A stretch of DNA of 64,000 bases from an uncultured Clostridia bacterium (GCA_937920115.1 CALGVF010000082.1:1-64000); one strand, 5' to 3'. Numbered from the stretch's first letter, positions 40,141-48,415 are shown. The notes: generated by a model not told the origin, from the sequence alone. Program-made: numbers and translations.

Positions 40141-40455
40141 GTGAGTAGTTATGAGGGATTGCAAAATGCGGCACAAAAAAATCCTTGGATAAAATTCCTC
40201 GTAGAATATACCACAATAAGCGTTCACGATTTTGCTCGAGCCAAAGCAAATCAGTTAATATCGTTTCCATTTTTTTTAAATTATACGAAATACGAATCGG
40301 AAATGCGCGCACAGATTCCGAATTGCCCAACTTACTACCCTTTTTATACCCCATATGAAGAATCAATGCGACAAGTTGAGTATAGAGAAGGCGTTTATAT
40401 TAATAAAGGTAAAATGACCGAAAAAGAGAGGTTCAAAGGACTTTATGACGATTAA
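40141..40455 (+). CDS. phage protein upstream of portal, unknown
   Basis: A 104-residue protein from GTG 40141 (GGAAAG 7 bp upstream), with YEGLQNAAQKNPWIKFLVEY and a Lys/Glu-rich end. The frame is open upstream to about 39985, allowing an extended form through the T7 run in the preceding ORF. It overlaps the portal gene by 11 bp. Function unknown; linkage to packaging or portal assembly is inferred. Confidence 0.55.
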   Translation: MSSYEGLQNAAQKNPWIKFLVEYTTISVHDFARAKANQLISFPFFLNYTKYESEMRAQIPNCPTYYPFYTPYEESMRQVEYREGVYINKGKMTEKERFKGLYDD

Positions 40456-42127
40456 GGAATGGTTTCAGAAGAAGTTGTTCGGACGTAGCGGGATAGCGAA
40501 AGAGAACGGAAAGCCCGACCCCGAGCGACTGACTTTTATAAATAATAATGACGCGCTCACACGTACACGTATACGCGAATATAATATATGGTACGGTGGG
40601 GACGGTGACGAATTACTGAATTACTATACCCACGCGAATATGTACGAAGCAAACTACGAGCCGTTTTATGCGAGAAACAAGAGAAGTTACTTTTGGGCGA
40701 TATCGTCGACCGAAACGGATATCAAGAGAACGCATAGCGGACAGCCCCGGAACATAGTCGATACGCTTGTGGGGATATGCCGATTTCCGACGATAAGTTC
40801 GAAAGTTACCGGGGACGGGCAGAACATAGTCGACGCGAACCTGAGAAAGATAATCGAAGAGGGGCGGCTGAAAGACGTGTACAGACAGGAACAGTTACCG
40901 CTAACGTTAGTCGAGGGTTGGGGCTGTTATAAAATATGTTGGGATAAAGACATATCGGATTATCCGTTCGCAACATATTACAGAGCAGAGAACGTCGACT
41001 TTATATATAAAAGCAATCGGATAGTGAGTGTGGTTTTTAAAGATTACTACACAGCAGAAGATGGGAAACAGTATATGCTCGCCGAAACGCGAAGCATAAA
41101 ATACGATAAAGACGAAGATAACCGTTATCTTGCGATCGAATACGAATTGTTCAGACTATCGGGAAGCGACGATGACATAGCCGCCGCCGAAAAAATAGAC
41201 TTGAAAAGCATAGAGAAGTTCGCAGAGTTGCAGGATATGAAAGTGTCGAACTGCAATTTACTGCTCGCAGTGCCTTGTATCTTATTTGCGAATACGTCGA
41301 AAGTCGGCGGGTACGGCAGATCGATATTCACAGGCAAAATCGATTTGTTCGATGATTTGGATCAGTGCTTATCGCAAGCATCGAACAGTGTGAGAAAATC
41401 CACACCAGTTGAATACTTCAATGCAGATTATCTCGAGAGGGATCCGAAAACGGGAATGCCGATACAGCCGCATGCGTATGACCGAAAGTATACGATAATA
41501 AACGGACAGCGGAATTCGGATGGAACGAGTACGGGCGAAGCCGTGCAGACGACGCAACCGAATATCGACTTCGGGCAGTACAGCGAGCAAGCCGTGCAGA
41601 TACTCTTACAAATCATAAACGGTGTAATGTCGCCGGCGACGTTGGGAATCGATATAGCAAAGAAAGACAACGCCGAGGCTCAACGTGAGAAAGAAAAAGT
41701 AACGATATTCACGCGAAACGGGATAATCGATAGCGAAACGCTGATCCTGAAATCTTTGTGTTCGCAGTTACTGTGTGCGAAAGAGTTGATGGACAGCGAG
41801 AAGATAACCGTTCGGGACTACGATATATCGGTGAAGTTCAGCGAGTTTGCAGACGATAGTTATGAGAACAAACTCGAAAAACTCGGAGCGGCTTTGGACG
41901 CGCAGTGCATTTCCGAAGAAATGTATATGGCAAAACTGTACGGCGATACACTTCCGGCAGACGAATTCGAGCGCGAAAAGCAGTGGCTAATCGAACATCA
42001 TACGCGTCCGCGTGACGAGGGAATGCTCGGAATAGCCGGCGGCGGGGCTAATTTACCCGGGATGAACGGCGAACCGACGCTCGAAAACGAGGCAAACGGC
42101 GAAATCGGCGCAGAAGAAAACGTATAA
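40445..42127 (+). CDS. portal protein
   Basis: A 560-residue protein of the SPP1 gp6/phage portal type: an N-terminal basic helix, NIWYGGDGDELLNYYTHANM, a central domain with ILFANTSKVGGYGRSIF, then SPATLGIDIAKKDNAEAQREKEK, the motif that precedes the crown helices in these portals. The C-terminus is acidic and Gly-rich. Twelve copies would form the ring through which DNA is packaged. Followed by a terminator. Confidence 0.85.
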   Translation: MTIKEWFQKKLFGRSGIAKENGKPDPERLTFINNNDALTRTRIREYNIWYGGDGDELLNYYTHANMYEANYEPFYARNKRSYFWAISSTETDIKRTHSGQPRNIVDTLVGICRFPTISSKVTGDGQNIVDANLRKIIEEGRLKDVYRQEQLPLTLVEGWGCYKICWDKDISDYPFATYYRAENVDFIYKSNRIVSVVFKDYYTAEDGKQYMLAETRSIKYDKDEDNRYLAIEYELFRLSGSDDDIAAAEKIDLKSIEKFAELQDMKVSNCNLLLAVPCILFANTSKVGGYGRSIFTGKIDLFDDLDQCLSQASNSVRKSTPVEYFNADYLERDPKTGMPIQPHAYDRKYTIINGQRNSDGTSTGEAVQTTQPNIDFGQYSEQAVQILLQIINGVMSPATLGIDIAKKDNAEAQREKEKVTIFTRNGIIDSETLILKSLCSQLLCAKELMDSEKITVRDYDISVKFSEFADDSYENKLEKLGAALDAQCISEEMYMAKLYGDTLPADEFEREKQWLIEHHTRPRDEGMLGIAGGGANLPGMNGEPTLENEANGEIGAEENV

Positions 42128-42137
42128 ATTAGTGTGG

Positions 42138-42172
42138 CGGACGAGAGAAAAGCGGTCTTTCGTCCGTTTTTT
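42138..42172 (+). terminator. intrinsic terminator
   Basis: CGGACGA (42138-42144) pairs with TCGTCCG (42160-42166) followed by TTTTTT, right after the portal gene. Confidence 0.85.
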
Positions 42173-42207
42173 ATTAAGCAATACCGTGCTAATCAGGTGA
42201 AATTCTA

Positions 42208-42969
42208 ATGAAAGTTAAGCAAAACCCACTAACAATTTTAGACTACAAGCGGATGACGGACGAAGCGTTTAAGGCAATAGTAGACGGAATAGAGCGAAAA
42301 ACGAGCATATCGGAGTTTGAAAAGTCCTATAGCCGTGCGTTAAAAATGTATAATTATGCAAAAAAAGGTGAATATTATGCAATTTTAGACGCTGTTATGC
42401 AAGTCTACCGTGCCACTAAAAGAGCAACCGAGAGCGGAAAATGGACGGATATTTTGGCTCAGACTGCGACGTTCAATCGGATATTTTATGCCTGCAAGAG
42501 ATCCTCGGAAAGTACGCGGATCGAGGTCAAAAAGGACGCCGTTCGCCGTGCGTTTGATAGGGGCTTTATATTCTTTATCTGCACAACGCACCCGAATTCA
42601 GCGAGCGATCACCGCGACCTGCAAGGCAAAATTTACGTCGATAAAAATTGGCGTTCGCGGGTGAAGCCTGAACTGTATCTTGCCGTGCTATCGTACATTG
42701 AACTGCGGCATATTATGACGGTTCAGGAAGTTATGGGAAAGCCGTATTGGCTGACTACTCGTCCGTATTGCGGGCATCGACTGAAGCCGATTCCTATCCG
42801 TACCGTGCTTGATACTCCGCAAAATTTGCTCGTTCAGACATACGCGGAAGTCAAGCCAAAGCGGATTACGAGCGAGCAGGACTACTATAATTTCCGTCGG
42901 GAAGTGTATCAGAAACTGTACGACCGAGTACCCGTGCAAGCATTCGACCGCAAGCGACGCACAAAATAG
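42208..42969 (+). CDS. MuF-like minor head protein
   Basis: A 253-residue protein with a helical N-terminus and a C-terminal domain with TTHPNSASDHRDLQGKIYVD and YWLTTRPYCGHRLKPIPI, matching the Cys/His-rich core of MuF/phage minor capsid proteins. It would be a portal-adjacent minor head component. It follows the portal, as MuF does, and is the last plus-strand gene before the minus-strand cassettes. Confidence 0.7.
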   Translation: MKVKQNPLTILDYKRMTDEAFKAIVDGIERKTSISEFEKSYSRALKMYNYAKKGEYYAILDAVMQVYRATKRATESGKWTDILAQTATFNRIFYACKRSSESTRIEVKKDAVRRAFDRGFIFFICTTHPNSASDHRDLQGKIYVDKNWRSRVKPELYLAVLSYIELRHIMTVQEVMGKPYWLTTRPYCGHRLKPIPIRTVLDTPQNLLVQTYAEVKPKRITSEQDYYNFRREVYQKLYDRVPVQAFDRKRRTK

Positions 42970-43150
42970 AAAACCTTAGAATTTATGCGGGGTTTTGCGA
43001 GGCAATGTATCTATTTTGTAGGTGTAAGCCCGTGCGGGATGTATCCGTTTTGTAGGGGTACTTACAGGCTTTGCTATGTGGAATATTACATACCGATATA
43101 TTGCGGACGTGATACCGCGAGCCGTGCAAGTCATATCAATACAGAGTAAT
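42970..43150. other. intergenic region with repeated TTTTGTAGG segments
   Basis: No gene is seen. Two copies of a ~20-bp segment (TGTATCTATTTTGTAGGTGTA and a variant with CCG) lie at about 43004-43065 and resemble the loop of the terminator at 8791. GAGCCGTGCAAGT (about 43120-43132) is a plus-strand copy of the element found between the minus-strand cassettes. Confidence 0.4.
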
Positions 43151-43176
43151 AAAGGACGGACTTCCCGCCGTCCTTT
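43151..43176. terminator. bidirectional intrinsic terminator
   Basis: AAAGGACGG (43151-43159) pairs with CCGTCCTTT (43168-43176). It lies between converging genes and has A- and T-runs on both sides. Confidence 0.8.
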
Positions 43177-43186
43177 TCTGTTGCCC

Positions 43187-43402
43187 TCAGAACATCTCGT
43201 TCTCGACCTTTTGGATAACCTCAAACAATGCGCTTTGGCTTGCTTTAAACGACTCGTAAGCGTTACCACCCGCCGCCGCGAACTTGCTTTCGTTGCTTGC
43301 GTTATCCGTGTAGATTGCCTTTAATTGTCTGAGCGATAAGATGCCGAACGCGTACATTCTGCGGTATAATCCGTAATATAACTCGCGTTGCTTTTCGTCC
43401 AT
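43187..43402 (-). CDS. small helical protein
   Basis: A 71-residue protein on the minus strand from the ATG at 43402, preceded by GGGGTGAG. It has a helical N-terminus (DEKQRELYYGLYRRMYAFGILS) and an Ala/Ser/Glu-rich end. Last gene of cassette 1. Function unknown. Confidence 0.6.
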   Translation of the reverse strand: MDEKQRELYYGLYRRMYAFGILSLRQLKAIYTDNASNESKFAAAGGNAYESFKASQSALFEVIQKVENEMF

Positions 43403-43413
43403 TATCTCACCCC

Positions 43414-43548
43414 TTATAAATTCCCGTTTATGAGCATACCGAGGGCGAAAAAGCCCGCGATAAATGCCCATAACGCTAAGTTTATTAGTATTCCTTTTAT
43501 GCTCGGAAATGGTTGCTTGTTGCCATAATCTAAGAATTTACGATCCAT
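43414..43548 (-). CDS. small membrane peptide
   Basis: A 44-residue ORF with GGAAG upstream: a polar start (DRKFLDYGNKQPFPS) and one membrane helix (ILINLALWAFIAGFFALGMLI). Second gene of cassette 1. Function unknown. Confidence 0.5.
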   Translation of the reverse strand: MDRKFLDYGNKQPFPSIKGILINLALWAFIAGFFALGMLINGNL

Positions 43549-43581
43549 TGCGTTCTACTTCCTTTATGTATATTTATGCAA

Positions 43582-43893
43582 TTAAAGCATTTCGCTTGCT
43601 GACGGAACGTAAAAATGGATTTCAGATTTTCCGTTCACTTCTCCGTCCATCCATTCGTTATTATAAGAGAGTTTAACCGTTGCGCCCCAACCGCTTTTAT
43701 TTGCAACTTGTATCGCGTAATTCGGGTTAACTTTCTCGCCCGTTGCCCATACACCCTGATGTAATACAACATAGGGATATTGCTTTATAAAATCCATAAG
43801 GGATCTTTCGATATCATCTTCCGGAAATTTAAACGTTTTGTTTTCGTCAATGTGTCCGAGTTCTAACAAGTTAATATCTTTAAATTCTGTCAT
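43582..43893 (-). CDS. small cassette protein, unknown
   Basis: A 103-residue protein with a strong AAAGGAGATTTAT leader (FKDINLLELGHIDENKTFKF; GWGATVKLSYNNEWMDGEV). First gene of minus-strand cassette 1. No family recognised; anti-host or anti-defence roles are typical for such singly promoted phage genes but are unproven here. Confidence 0.6.
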   Translation of the reverse strand: MTEFKDINLLELGHIDENKTFKFPEDDIERSLMDFIKQYPYVVLHQGVWATGEKVNPNYAIQVANKSGWGATVKLSYNNEWMDGEVNGKSEIHFYVPSASEML

Positions 43894-43920
43894 TAATATA
43901 AATCTCCTTTCTTTTATGGT

Positions 43921-44000
43921 TATATTATACCATATATAGATAGCGTTGTCAAGTATTTAAACAAACTTTTTTAAAATATTTTTATCCTGAAACCGTCCGC
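43921..44000. repeat. 80-bp exact repeat carrying a cassette promoter, copy A
   Basis: Identical over 80 bp to 44731-44810; it contains the promoter of cassette 1 and its AT-rich upstream part. Confidence 0.9.
43924..43952 (-). promoter_or_regulatory. cassette 1 promoter
   Basis: On the minus strand TTGACA (43952-43947), 17-bp spacer, TATAAT (43929-43924). Upstream is an A/T-tract region (AAAAAAGTTTGTTTAAAT) like an UP element. Confidence 0.9.
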
Positions 44001-44145
44001 CCGGGAACGGCTACCGAGTAGCACGGACCTCATCGGACTGCCCGGAGATAAAGTGATTTTCTGTTGTGGATATTCTCCGATAGGCTACGCGCCGTAACGC
44101 GGATTCGGGGTGCGGGGTGACGGCTTTGCACGGCTATATAAGACA

Positions 44146-44176
44146 AAAGAAAAACGGAACGATTTCCGCTCCGTTT
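44146..44176 (-). terminator. cassette 2 terminator
   Basis: On the minus strand AAACGGA (44176-44170) pairs with TCCGTTT (44158-44152), followed by a T-rich run. Confidence 0.75.
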
Positions 44177-44183
44177 ATTCTTG

Positions 44184-44414
44184 TTATTTGCCTTGTATGC
44201 CTTGCAAAAAGTCTTTAACCATTGCCAAGCAACTATCTGCCGTTACGCAGATTTTAAACGAGTTGTTCTCGCAGGTGACATGTAAATATTCTTCGTCACC
44301 GTCAAAGATATAATCGCAATCATTAAAGCCTGCCTGCCTTGCTAATGGCTTTATAATATTGACTGTAAAGCGTCTTTTGCCCATGTAATTTTCGCCGTAT
44401 AATGGTTTTCTCAT
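44184..44414 (-). CDS. small cassette protein, unknown
   Basis: A 76-residue protein (KRRFTVNIIKPLARQAGFND; EEYLHVTCENNSFKICVTAD) with GGGAGGG before ATG. Second gene of cassette 2. Beta-rich; function unknown. Confidence 0.55.
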   Translation of the reverse strand: MRKPLYGENYMGKRRFTVNIIKPLARQAGFNDCDYIFDGDEEYLHVTCENNSFKICVTADSCLAMVKDFLQGIQGK

Positions 44415-44416
44415 TG

Positions 44417-44689
44417 TTACGCCCTCCCTGAGTTTATTTTGTCCGCTGTTTCGCTTAATATCGAGCGGTATTCTCTTTCGCCGTCATCCGTCCCGCGATC
44501 TTCGTTTTCTTCGTCATAAACGGCACACAAGCCTAACATAGTCAACTCTGAATTGTTAAGTCCAAAACTTTCTTTTAACCATTCCGAAACGGCTACATCG
44601 CCATCTTCTTCAGTTTTTTGCTTTATGATTTCATTAAATAGCCATAGCCTGAAATCATCAATCATGTTGTACGTTTTCTTTTCGTCCAT
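44417..44689 (-). CDS. small cassette protein, unknown
   Basis: A 90-residue acidic protein from the ATG at 44689, which follows the AAAGGAGATTTATAT leader shared by several cassettes. It is helical and Asp/Glu-rich (KTEEDGDVAVSEWLKESFGL), a composition seen in DNA mimics, but there is no direct evidence for that. Confidence 0.6.
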   Translation of the reverse strand: MDEKKTYNMIDDFRLWLFNEIIKQKTEEDGDVAVSEWLKESFGLNNSELTMLGLCAVYDEENEDRGTDDGEREYRSILSETADKINSGRA

Positions 44690-44730
44690 ATATAAATCTC
44701 CTTTGCAATGGCTTTCCATCCACTTGCAAG

Positions 44731-44810
44731 TATATTATACCATATATAGATAGCGTTGTCAAGTATTTAAACAAACTTTTTTAAAATATTTTTATCCTGA
44801 AACCGTCCGC
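44731..44810. repeat. 80-bp exact repeat carrying a cassette promoter, copy B
   Basis: Identical over 80 bp to 43921-44000. Confidence 0.9.
44734..44762 (-). promoter_or_regulatory. cassette 2 promoter
   Basis: TTGACA (44762-44757), 17-bp spacer, TATAAT (44739-44734) on the minus strand, within the 80-bp repeat. Confidence 0.9.
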
Positions 44811-44848
44811 AACCCGCCGCCCGGAGATTAGCACGGACTATATAGAAA

Positions 44849-44876
44849 AAAGGCGGAACGCAATGTCCCGTCCTTT
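44849..44876 (-). terminator. cassette 3 terminator
   Basis: AAAGG-(A)CGG on the minus strand pairs with CCG-CCTTT, followed by TTTTTC; one bulge. Confidence 0.65.
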
Positions 44877-44901
44877 TCCTTGATTGAGATTTATATATAT
44901 G

Positions 44902-45108
44902 TTATGTGTGAGCGTAAATATTAAGGTTAAAATCGTTTTTAGTGGATCGCGTTGTCTTTATTGCTTTATTGAAATAATCTATCGCGGATTGTTTATCTTC
45001 GGTGTACATCATACCATAGGCGACTGCCTTTGTTTGACGTTCAACGCCATAAAGTCCGCAATCATATTTTACAAGGCATATCGAGCCTTTTCTCGCTAAT
45101 ATAATCAT
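44902..45108 (-). CDS. small cassette protein, unknown
   Basis: A 68-residue protein (LARKGSICLVKYDCGLYGVERQ; EDKQSAIDYFNKAIKTTRS). Last gene of the four-gene cassette 3. Ribosome site AGGGAG/AAACG region is weak. Function unknown. Confidence 0.5.
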   Translation of the reverse strand: MIILARKGSICLVKYDCGLYGVERQTKAVAYGMMYTEDKQSAIDYFNKAIKTTRSTKNDFNLNIYAHT

Positions 45109-45111
45109 CGT

Positions 45112-45270
45112 TTATTCTCCCTTTGCTTGCTGTTCGAGCATTGTGTATTTTAAATCGTATAACTTCGTCAATTTAGCCGTTATTCTATCCTGTTCGACCT
45201 GATTGCCGTCCGCTTCTCTTCGGGCGATTAAAAGCCGTCCTATGGCTTCCTTTAACGCTTCTATCGTCAT
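45112..45270 (-). CDS. small helical protein
   Basis: A 52-residue helical protein with GGAGAA before ATG, overlapping the upstream gene by 4 bp. Sequence includes EALKEAIGRLLIARREADGNQ and ends in Lys/Gly/Glu. Third gene of cassette 3; function unknown. Confidence 0.55.
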   Translation of the reverse strand: MTIEALKEAIGRLLIARREADGNQVEQDRITAKLTKLYDLKYTMLEQQAKGE

Positions 45271-45572
45271 AATAAATTCTCCATAATCCATTCAATCGCC
45301 TGCTTTTCGGTATGTCCCGGGTGTTCTTTCGACCATTGTTTGAGCCTTAACTCTTTTGTCTTTCTATCGATTGATCCGGCGGGAGTATCCGCAATAGCGA
45401 TTTCAAAGCCGTTTAACGCTCTTTTCATTTTACCATCTTCGAGTTCTTCGTATGGTATCAGACCGTAATATGTGTTATTGTTTTCCGTTCTGTTATGGTA
45501 TTTCGGGTTCGTATCGGTTATCAATACGAACTCGCGATTCATTATATTTACATTTTTTGTTAAAACTTTCAT
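45267..45572 (-). CDS. small cassette protein, unknown
   Basis: A 101-residue protein from the ATG at 45572 (AAGGATGG site; an in-frame earlier start lies in the preceding gene). Contains EFVLITDTNPKYHNRTENN and RLKQWSKEHPGHTEKQAIEW. Second gene of cassette 3. Function unknown. Confidence 0.55.
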   Translation of the reverse strand: MKVLTKNVNIMNREFVLITDTNPKYHNRTENNNTYYGLIPYEELEDGKMKRALNGFEIAIADTPAGSIDRKTKELRLKQWSKEHPGHTEKQAIEWIMENLL

Positions 45573-45573
45573 A

Positions 45574-45789
45574 TCATTCACCATCCTTTTCAACTTCAAA
45601 TTTTGCCTCGGAAATCAGTAAATATAATTTCTTATACTTCTCTGCTTCTTTGAGATAAAATTGTTTTAAGCCGGAAACTTCGGCTTCTTCTGCGTACTTC
45701 TGAGCGCGTTCGATTATGGAATCCAACGTCGCCAAAATTTCGCCCGTCTGAGTACCATCAAGTTTTACTACTTTTACCAACCTTTCCAT
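45574..45789 (-). CDS. small helical cassette protein
   Basis: A 71-residue, nearly all-helical Lys/Glu-rich protein with the AAAGGAGATTTATAT leader; first gene of cassette 3. Function unknown. Confidence 0.6.
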   Translation of the reverse strand: MERLVKVVKLDGTQTGEILATLDSIIERAQKYAEEAEVSGLKQFYLKEAEKYKKLYLLISEAKFEVEKDGE

Positions 45790-45831
45790 ATTATATAAAT
45801 CTCCTTTGGCTCTCGCCCTTCAACTATCTAT

Positions 45832-45860
45832 ATTGCACCATATCTTGATAGCAATGTCAA
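45832..45860 (-). promoter_or_regulatory. cassette 3 promoter
   Basis: TTGACA (45860-45855), 17-bp spacer, TGCAAT (45837-45832) on the minus strand; a diverged version of the cassette promoter. Confidence 0.75.
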
Positions 45861-45946
45861 CTATTTTTCGCAACTTTTTGAAAGTATTTTTATTTTTTCT
45901 TCGCCCGGAGAACGGCTCGCAATTTTGCACGGCTACCGGGATAAAA

Positions 45947-45970
45947 AAAGCGAGGATTTCTCCCCGCTTT
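45947..45970 (-). terminator. cassette 4 terminator
   Basis: AAAGCGGGG (45970-45962) pairs with CCTCGCTTT (45955-45947) on the minus strand, then TTTT. Confidence 0.75.
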
Positions 45971-45973
45971 CGG

Positions 45974-46555
45974 TTAGTCGCATAAAAACTCCCACGAACT
46001 GATTTTTCTAAGTCCGTAACGCTTTAAATACGTTTGTAAGCGTTTTTCAAAACGTTCTTTGCATTTCTTCAACGCGACTATGTAACCCGCTCTATCGTCG
46101 GCAGAAATGACTTTGTGCGGCTTGTTTCCGTAATACGTTGAATGTTTATATTCAGACATAAAGCCGACCGTATAAAAGCCGTTCAAGCCTGTTCCGAACA
46201 GATAGCCGTTTCTTGTTTCGTCCTCGGCTTGCTTTATCTGAACGTCTATCTGTTTCAGATTTTCCGAAATGAAAAACTTTTCAGATTTTCTCGCCCGTTC
46301 CGCAAGATCTGAGGCTTCGTTCATCTGTTCCTGACTTGAAACGCCACAGAATCCATAACCAAAACAAAACGATGTTTTTATCTTCGGCTTTTCAATTTCT
46401 ACGATCTCCCCCGATGTTAATTCCGTTAGGCTATCGAGATATGTATTTTTTAACCATTTAACATACTTGCGGCTGTTTTCGTCGTCGCCGTATTTTTTAA
46501 TGTAACTGTTTTCAAGTGTTGCGTATAAGTCTTTTACTTCTTTTAAATTTTTCAT
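45974..46555 (-). CDS. cassette protein, unknown
   Basis: A 193-residue protein from the ATG at 46555; an upstream in-frame start lies in the preceding gene. The N-terminal ~45 residues are helical (LKEVKDLYATLENSYIKKYG), then a Gly/Phe/Tyr-rich middle (SFCFGYGFCGVSSQEQ) and a basic helical end. Second gene of cassette 4. Function unknown. Confidence 0.55.
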   Translation of the reverse strand: MKNLKEVKDLYATLENSYIKKYGDDENSRKYVKWLKNTYLDSLTELTSGEIVEIEKPKIKTSFCFGYGFCGVSSQEQMNEASDLAERARKSEKFFISENLKQIDVQIKQAEDETRNGYLFGTGLNGFYTVGFMSEYKHSTYYGNKPHKVISADDRAGYIVALKKCKERFEKRLQTYLKRYGLRKISSWEFLCD

Positions 46556-46556
46556 A

Positions 46557-46901
46557 TTATTTCTCTCTTCTTGCCTCAATTTCTTTTTTCTTTTTAAGTA
46601 GTTTATTTGCGAGTTCTGAATACATACATTGTATCTTTTCCGCATCTTCTATAAGGGTACTTATAGAACTCGGGACACCGTAAGTTCCTCTCATTTCAAT
46701 CAACGGCTCAACGTGTTCGTCTATATCGAATGACAGAGCAATCTCGCTCACTTGCACAAAAATGTCCGCATCTTTGTTAAGATATTCAACCAAATTCTCA
46801 CCAGCGGGTGACCAGTTTTCTATCTCAATATCTTTATTCGTAACGTTAACATTCCATCCGCAATCTTTAATTACTTTTAAATATTCTTTGTATCCTTTCA
46901 T
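46557..46901 (-). CDS. cassette protein, unknown
   Basis: A 114-residue protein from the ATG at 46901 (AGAGAGG leader). It has GYKEYLKVIKDCGWNVNV, an acidic middle, and a basic coiled-coil end (ANKLLKKKKEIEARREK). First gene of cassette 4. Confidence 0.55.
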   Translation of the reverse strand: MKGYKEYLKVIKDCGWNVNVTNKDIEIENWSPAGENLVEYLNKDADIFVQVSEIALSFDIDEHVEPLIEMRGTYGVPSSISTLIEDAEKIQCMYSELANKLLKKKKEIEARREK

Positions 46902-46951
46902 ATATACAACCTCTCTTTTTGTGAACGTTTCCCCGCTCACTTTCTGATTAT

Positions 46952-46980
46952 ATTATACTACATATAGATAGCATTGTCAA
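46952..46980 (-). promoter_or_regulatory. cassette 4 promoter
   Basis: TTGACA (46980-46975), 17-bp spacer, TATAAT (46957-46952) on the minus strand. Confidence 0.9.
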
Positions 46981-47173
46981 CCGTTTAAACAAACTTTTTA
47001 AAAAATTTTTTAATTATTTTTGACTTGCTCTGCGTCCGGAGATTTGCACGGCTTGCGTCTGTTCTGCTATGATGTGATATCCACAAGAAAAACTCCGGGC
47101 GGTGCTTTGTGGTTTTTCCGTTCGCTCTGTTCTGTCGTCGAAGTTCTTAGCACGGCTTACGGAAGGCAAAAAG

Positions 47174-47197
47174 AAAACCGCCCTTTCGAGCGGTTTT
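47174..47197 (-). terminator. cassette 5 terminator
   Basis: AAAACCGC (47197-47190 on the minus strand) pairs with GCGGTTTT (47181-47174), followed by CTTTTT. Confidence 0.8.
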
Positions 47198-47203
47198 TCG
47201 ATT

Positions 47204-47635
47204 TTATCCGATTGCTATTATGTTTGATATTTTAATGTCAAAACAAGCCGTTTGACTGCTTTTTCTGTCGCTGACGAGTTTCTGTTCAACAAGTTCCGCC
47301 TTCGTCGTTTTTTCGCCATTTATCGTCCATTCAGAACGCGTTACCGTATGCGTTGTATAAACTCGCAACATATATTCGCCCGTCTTTTCCGACTGTAAGA
47401 TATAATTAACGTCGCCGTCTTTCCATACCTTACCATTAAGCCCGCCCGTTTCCTTGTTTACGTTCGCTTTCAGGTGCGAGTAATTTATTCCTAAGCGGTA
47501 AACGCCTTTACACTTTTTGACGATGTTTTTATCTCTACCCGCCGCAAACGTATAAGGGTTAGCGTAATACTCTATGCAAACGAACGCGCCTTTTCTTTTG
47601 TCTTTTGCCTTTTCGATAACTTCTTGTAATTCCAT
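47204..47635 (-). CDS. cassette protein, unknown
   Basis: A 143-residue protein with a helical start (ELQEVIEKAKDKRKGAFVCI) and a beta-rich body (GVYRLGINYSHLKANVNKET; YMLRVYTTHTVTRSEWTING). AGAGAGG leader. Only gene of cassette 5. A related small-protein family with conserved tyrosine/threonine strands is common in phages, but I do not know its function. Confidence 0.6.
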   Translation of the reverse strand: MELQEVIEKAKDKRKGAFVCIEYYANPYTFAAGRDKNIVKKCKGVYRLGINYSHLKANVNKETGGLNGKVWKDGDVNYILQSEKTGEYMLRVYTTHTVTRSEWTINGEKTTKAELVEQKLVSDRKSSQTACFDIKISNIIAIG

Positions 47636-47675
47636 ATATATACCTCTCTTTTGCCTTTCGGCTTTATCTATATAT

Positions 47676-47704
47676 AGTATACTATATTTAGTTTATTTTG
47701 TCAA
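47676..47704 (-). promoter_or_regulatory. cassette 5 promoter
   Basis: TTGACA (47704-47699), 17-bp spacer, TATACT (47681-47676) on the minus strand. Confidence 0.85.
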
Positions 47705-47785
47705 CTATTTTTCGCAAGTTTTTTAAAATATTTTTTATTGTCTGATAGCCGGATGTTTTGCACGGCTACCCGAAGATAAAAAGAA

Positions 47786-47804
47786 AACGCCCTTTCCGGG
47801 CGTT
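47786..47804 (-). terminator. cassette 6 terminator
   Basis: AACGCCC-GGAAA-GGGCGTT hairpin on the minus strand, followed by TTCTTTTT; directly after the gp88-like gene. Confidence 0.8.
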
Positions 47805-47809
47805 CGCTT

Positions 47810-48415
47810 TTAATGTAATTTAAAGTAAACCGCTTGCCCCTCTCTCAGGCTCCAACAACTTTTGCAGAACTTGCAAGAGCCTTGACAAGGGATCGCAAAC
47901 TCGGGGATGTTATTTTCGGCGGGATCTTTTAACTCTACATATGCAACCGGGAAATTATGCGGATTGTCGACTTTAAACGATTTTCCCCAACCACTGAAAA
48001 CGATATGCAAATTATCGGGAATGTTTCCGCCGTTCGCGATAAACTCGTTGACGATTTCAAATTTTTTAGTAAATGCTAAAAATTTTGTATCGGGGGAATT
48101 TTTCGCGATGTTTATCATCATTTCAAAAAACTTTTTATTGACGATATCGCCCGAAGAAAACCAACGAAAGAAACGATAAACAATATCGCCGTTATTGATC
48201 CATTCGGTAACGTCTTTTTCGAGTTTTTCGGGGTTGTTTATAAACTCGTTCAGGTTGTTTTTTAAAGATTGTTGAACGTTACCATACATCCAATTACCTT
48301 TGCAAGCATAGCAATTTTTTTTACAAGGCGCATCGCATCTACAAGTTACGATCGCGGGAAGATTAAACGAAGGGATTTTGTCCCCGAGTTTACTGTTACT
48401 TAAAGAAATATGCAT
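47810..48415 (-). CDS. gp88-family protein
   Basis: A 201-residue protein from the ATG at 48415 (GGTGATT upstream; an earlier in-frame ATG at 48427 lacks a site). The start ISLSNSKLGDKIPSFNLPA and the Cys cluster TCRCDAPCKKNCYACKG match the family named after mycobacteriophage gene product 88; a second cluster CQGSCKFCKSCW is near the end. The Cys sets suggest metal or Fe-S binding. The family's function is not established. Only gene of cassette 6. Confidence 0.75.
   Translation of the reverse strand: MHISLSNSKLGDKIPSFNLPAIVTCRCDAPCKKNCYACKGNWMYGNVQQSLKNNLNEFINNPEKLEKDVTEWINNGDIVYRFFRWFSSGDIVNKKFFEMMINIAKNSPDTKFLAFTKKFEIVNEFIANGGNIPDNLHIVFSGWGKSFKVDNPHNFPVAYVELKDPAENNIPEFAIPCQGSCKFCKSCWSLREGQAVYFKLH

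Noticed and set aside
42976..43269. 97-residue minus-strand frame
   Set aside because: It runs across the bidirectional terminator and into the 43187 gene; its repeats come from the TTTTGTAGG segments.
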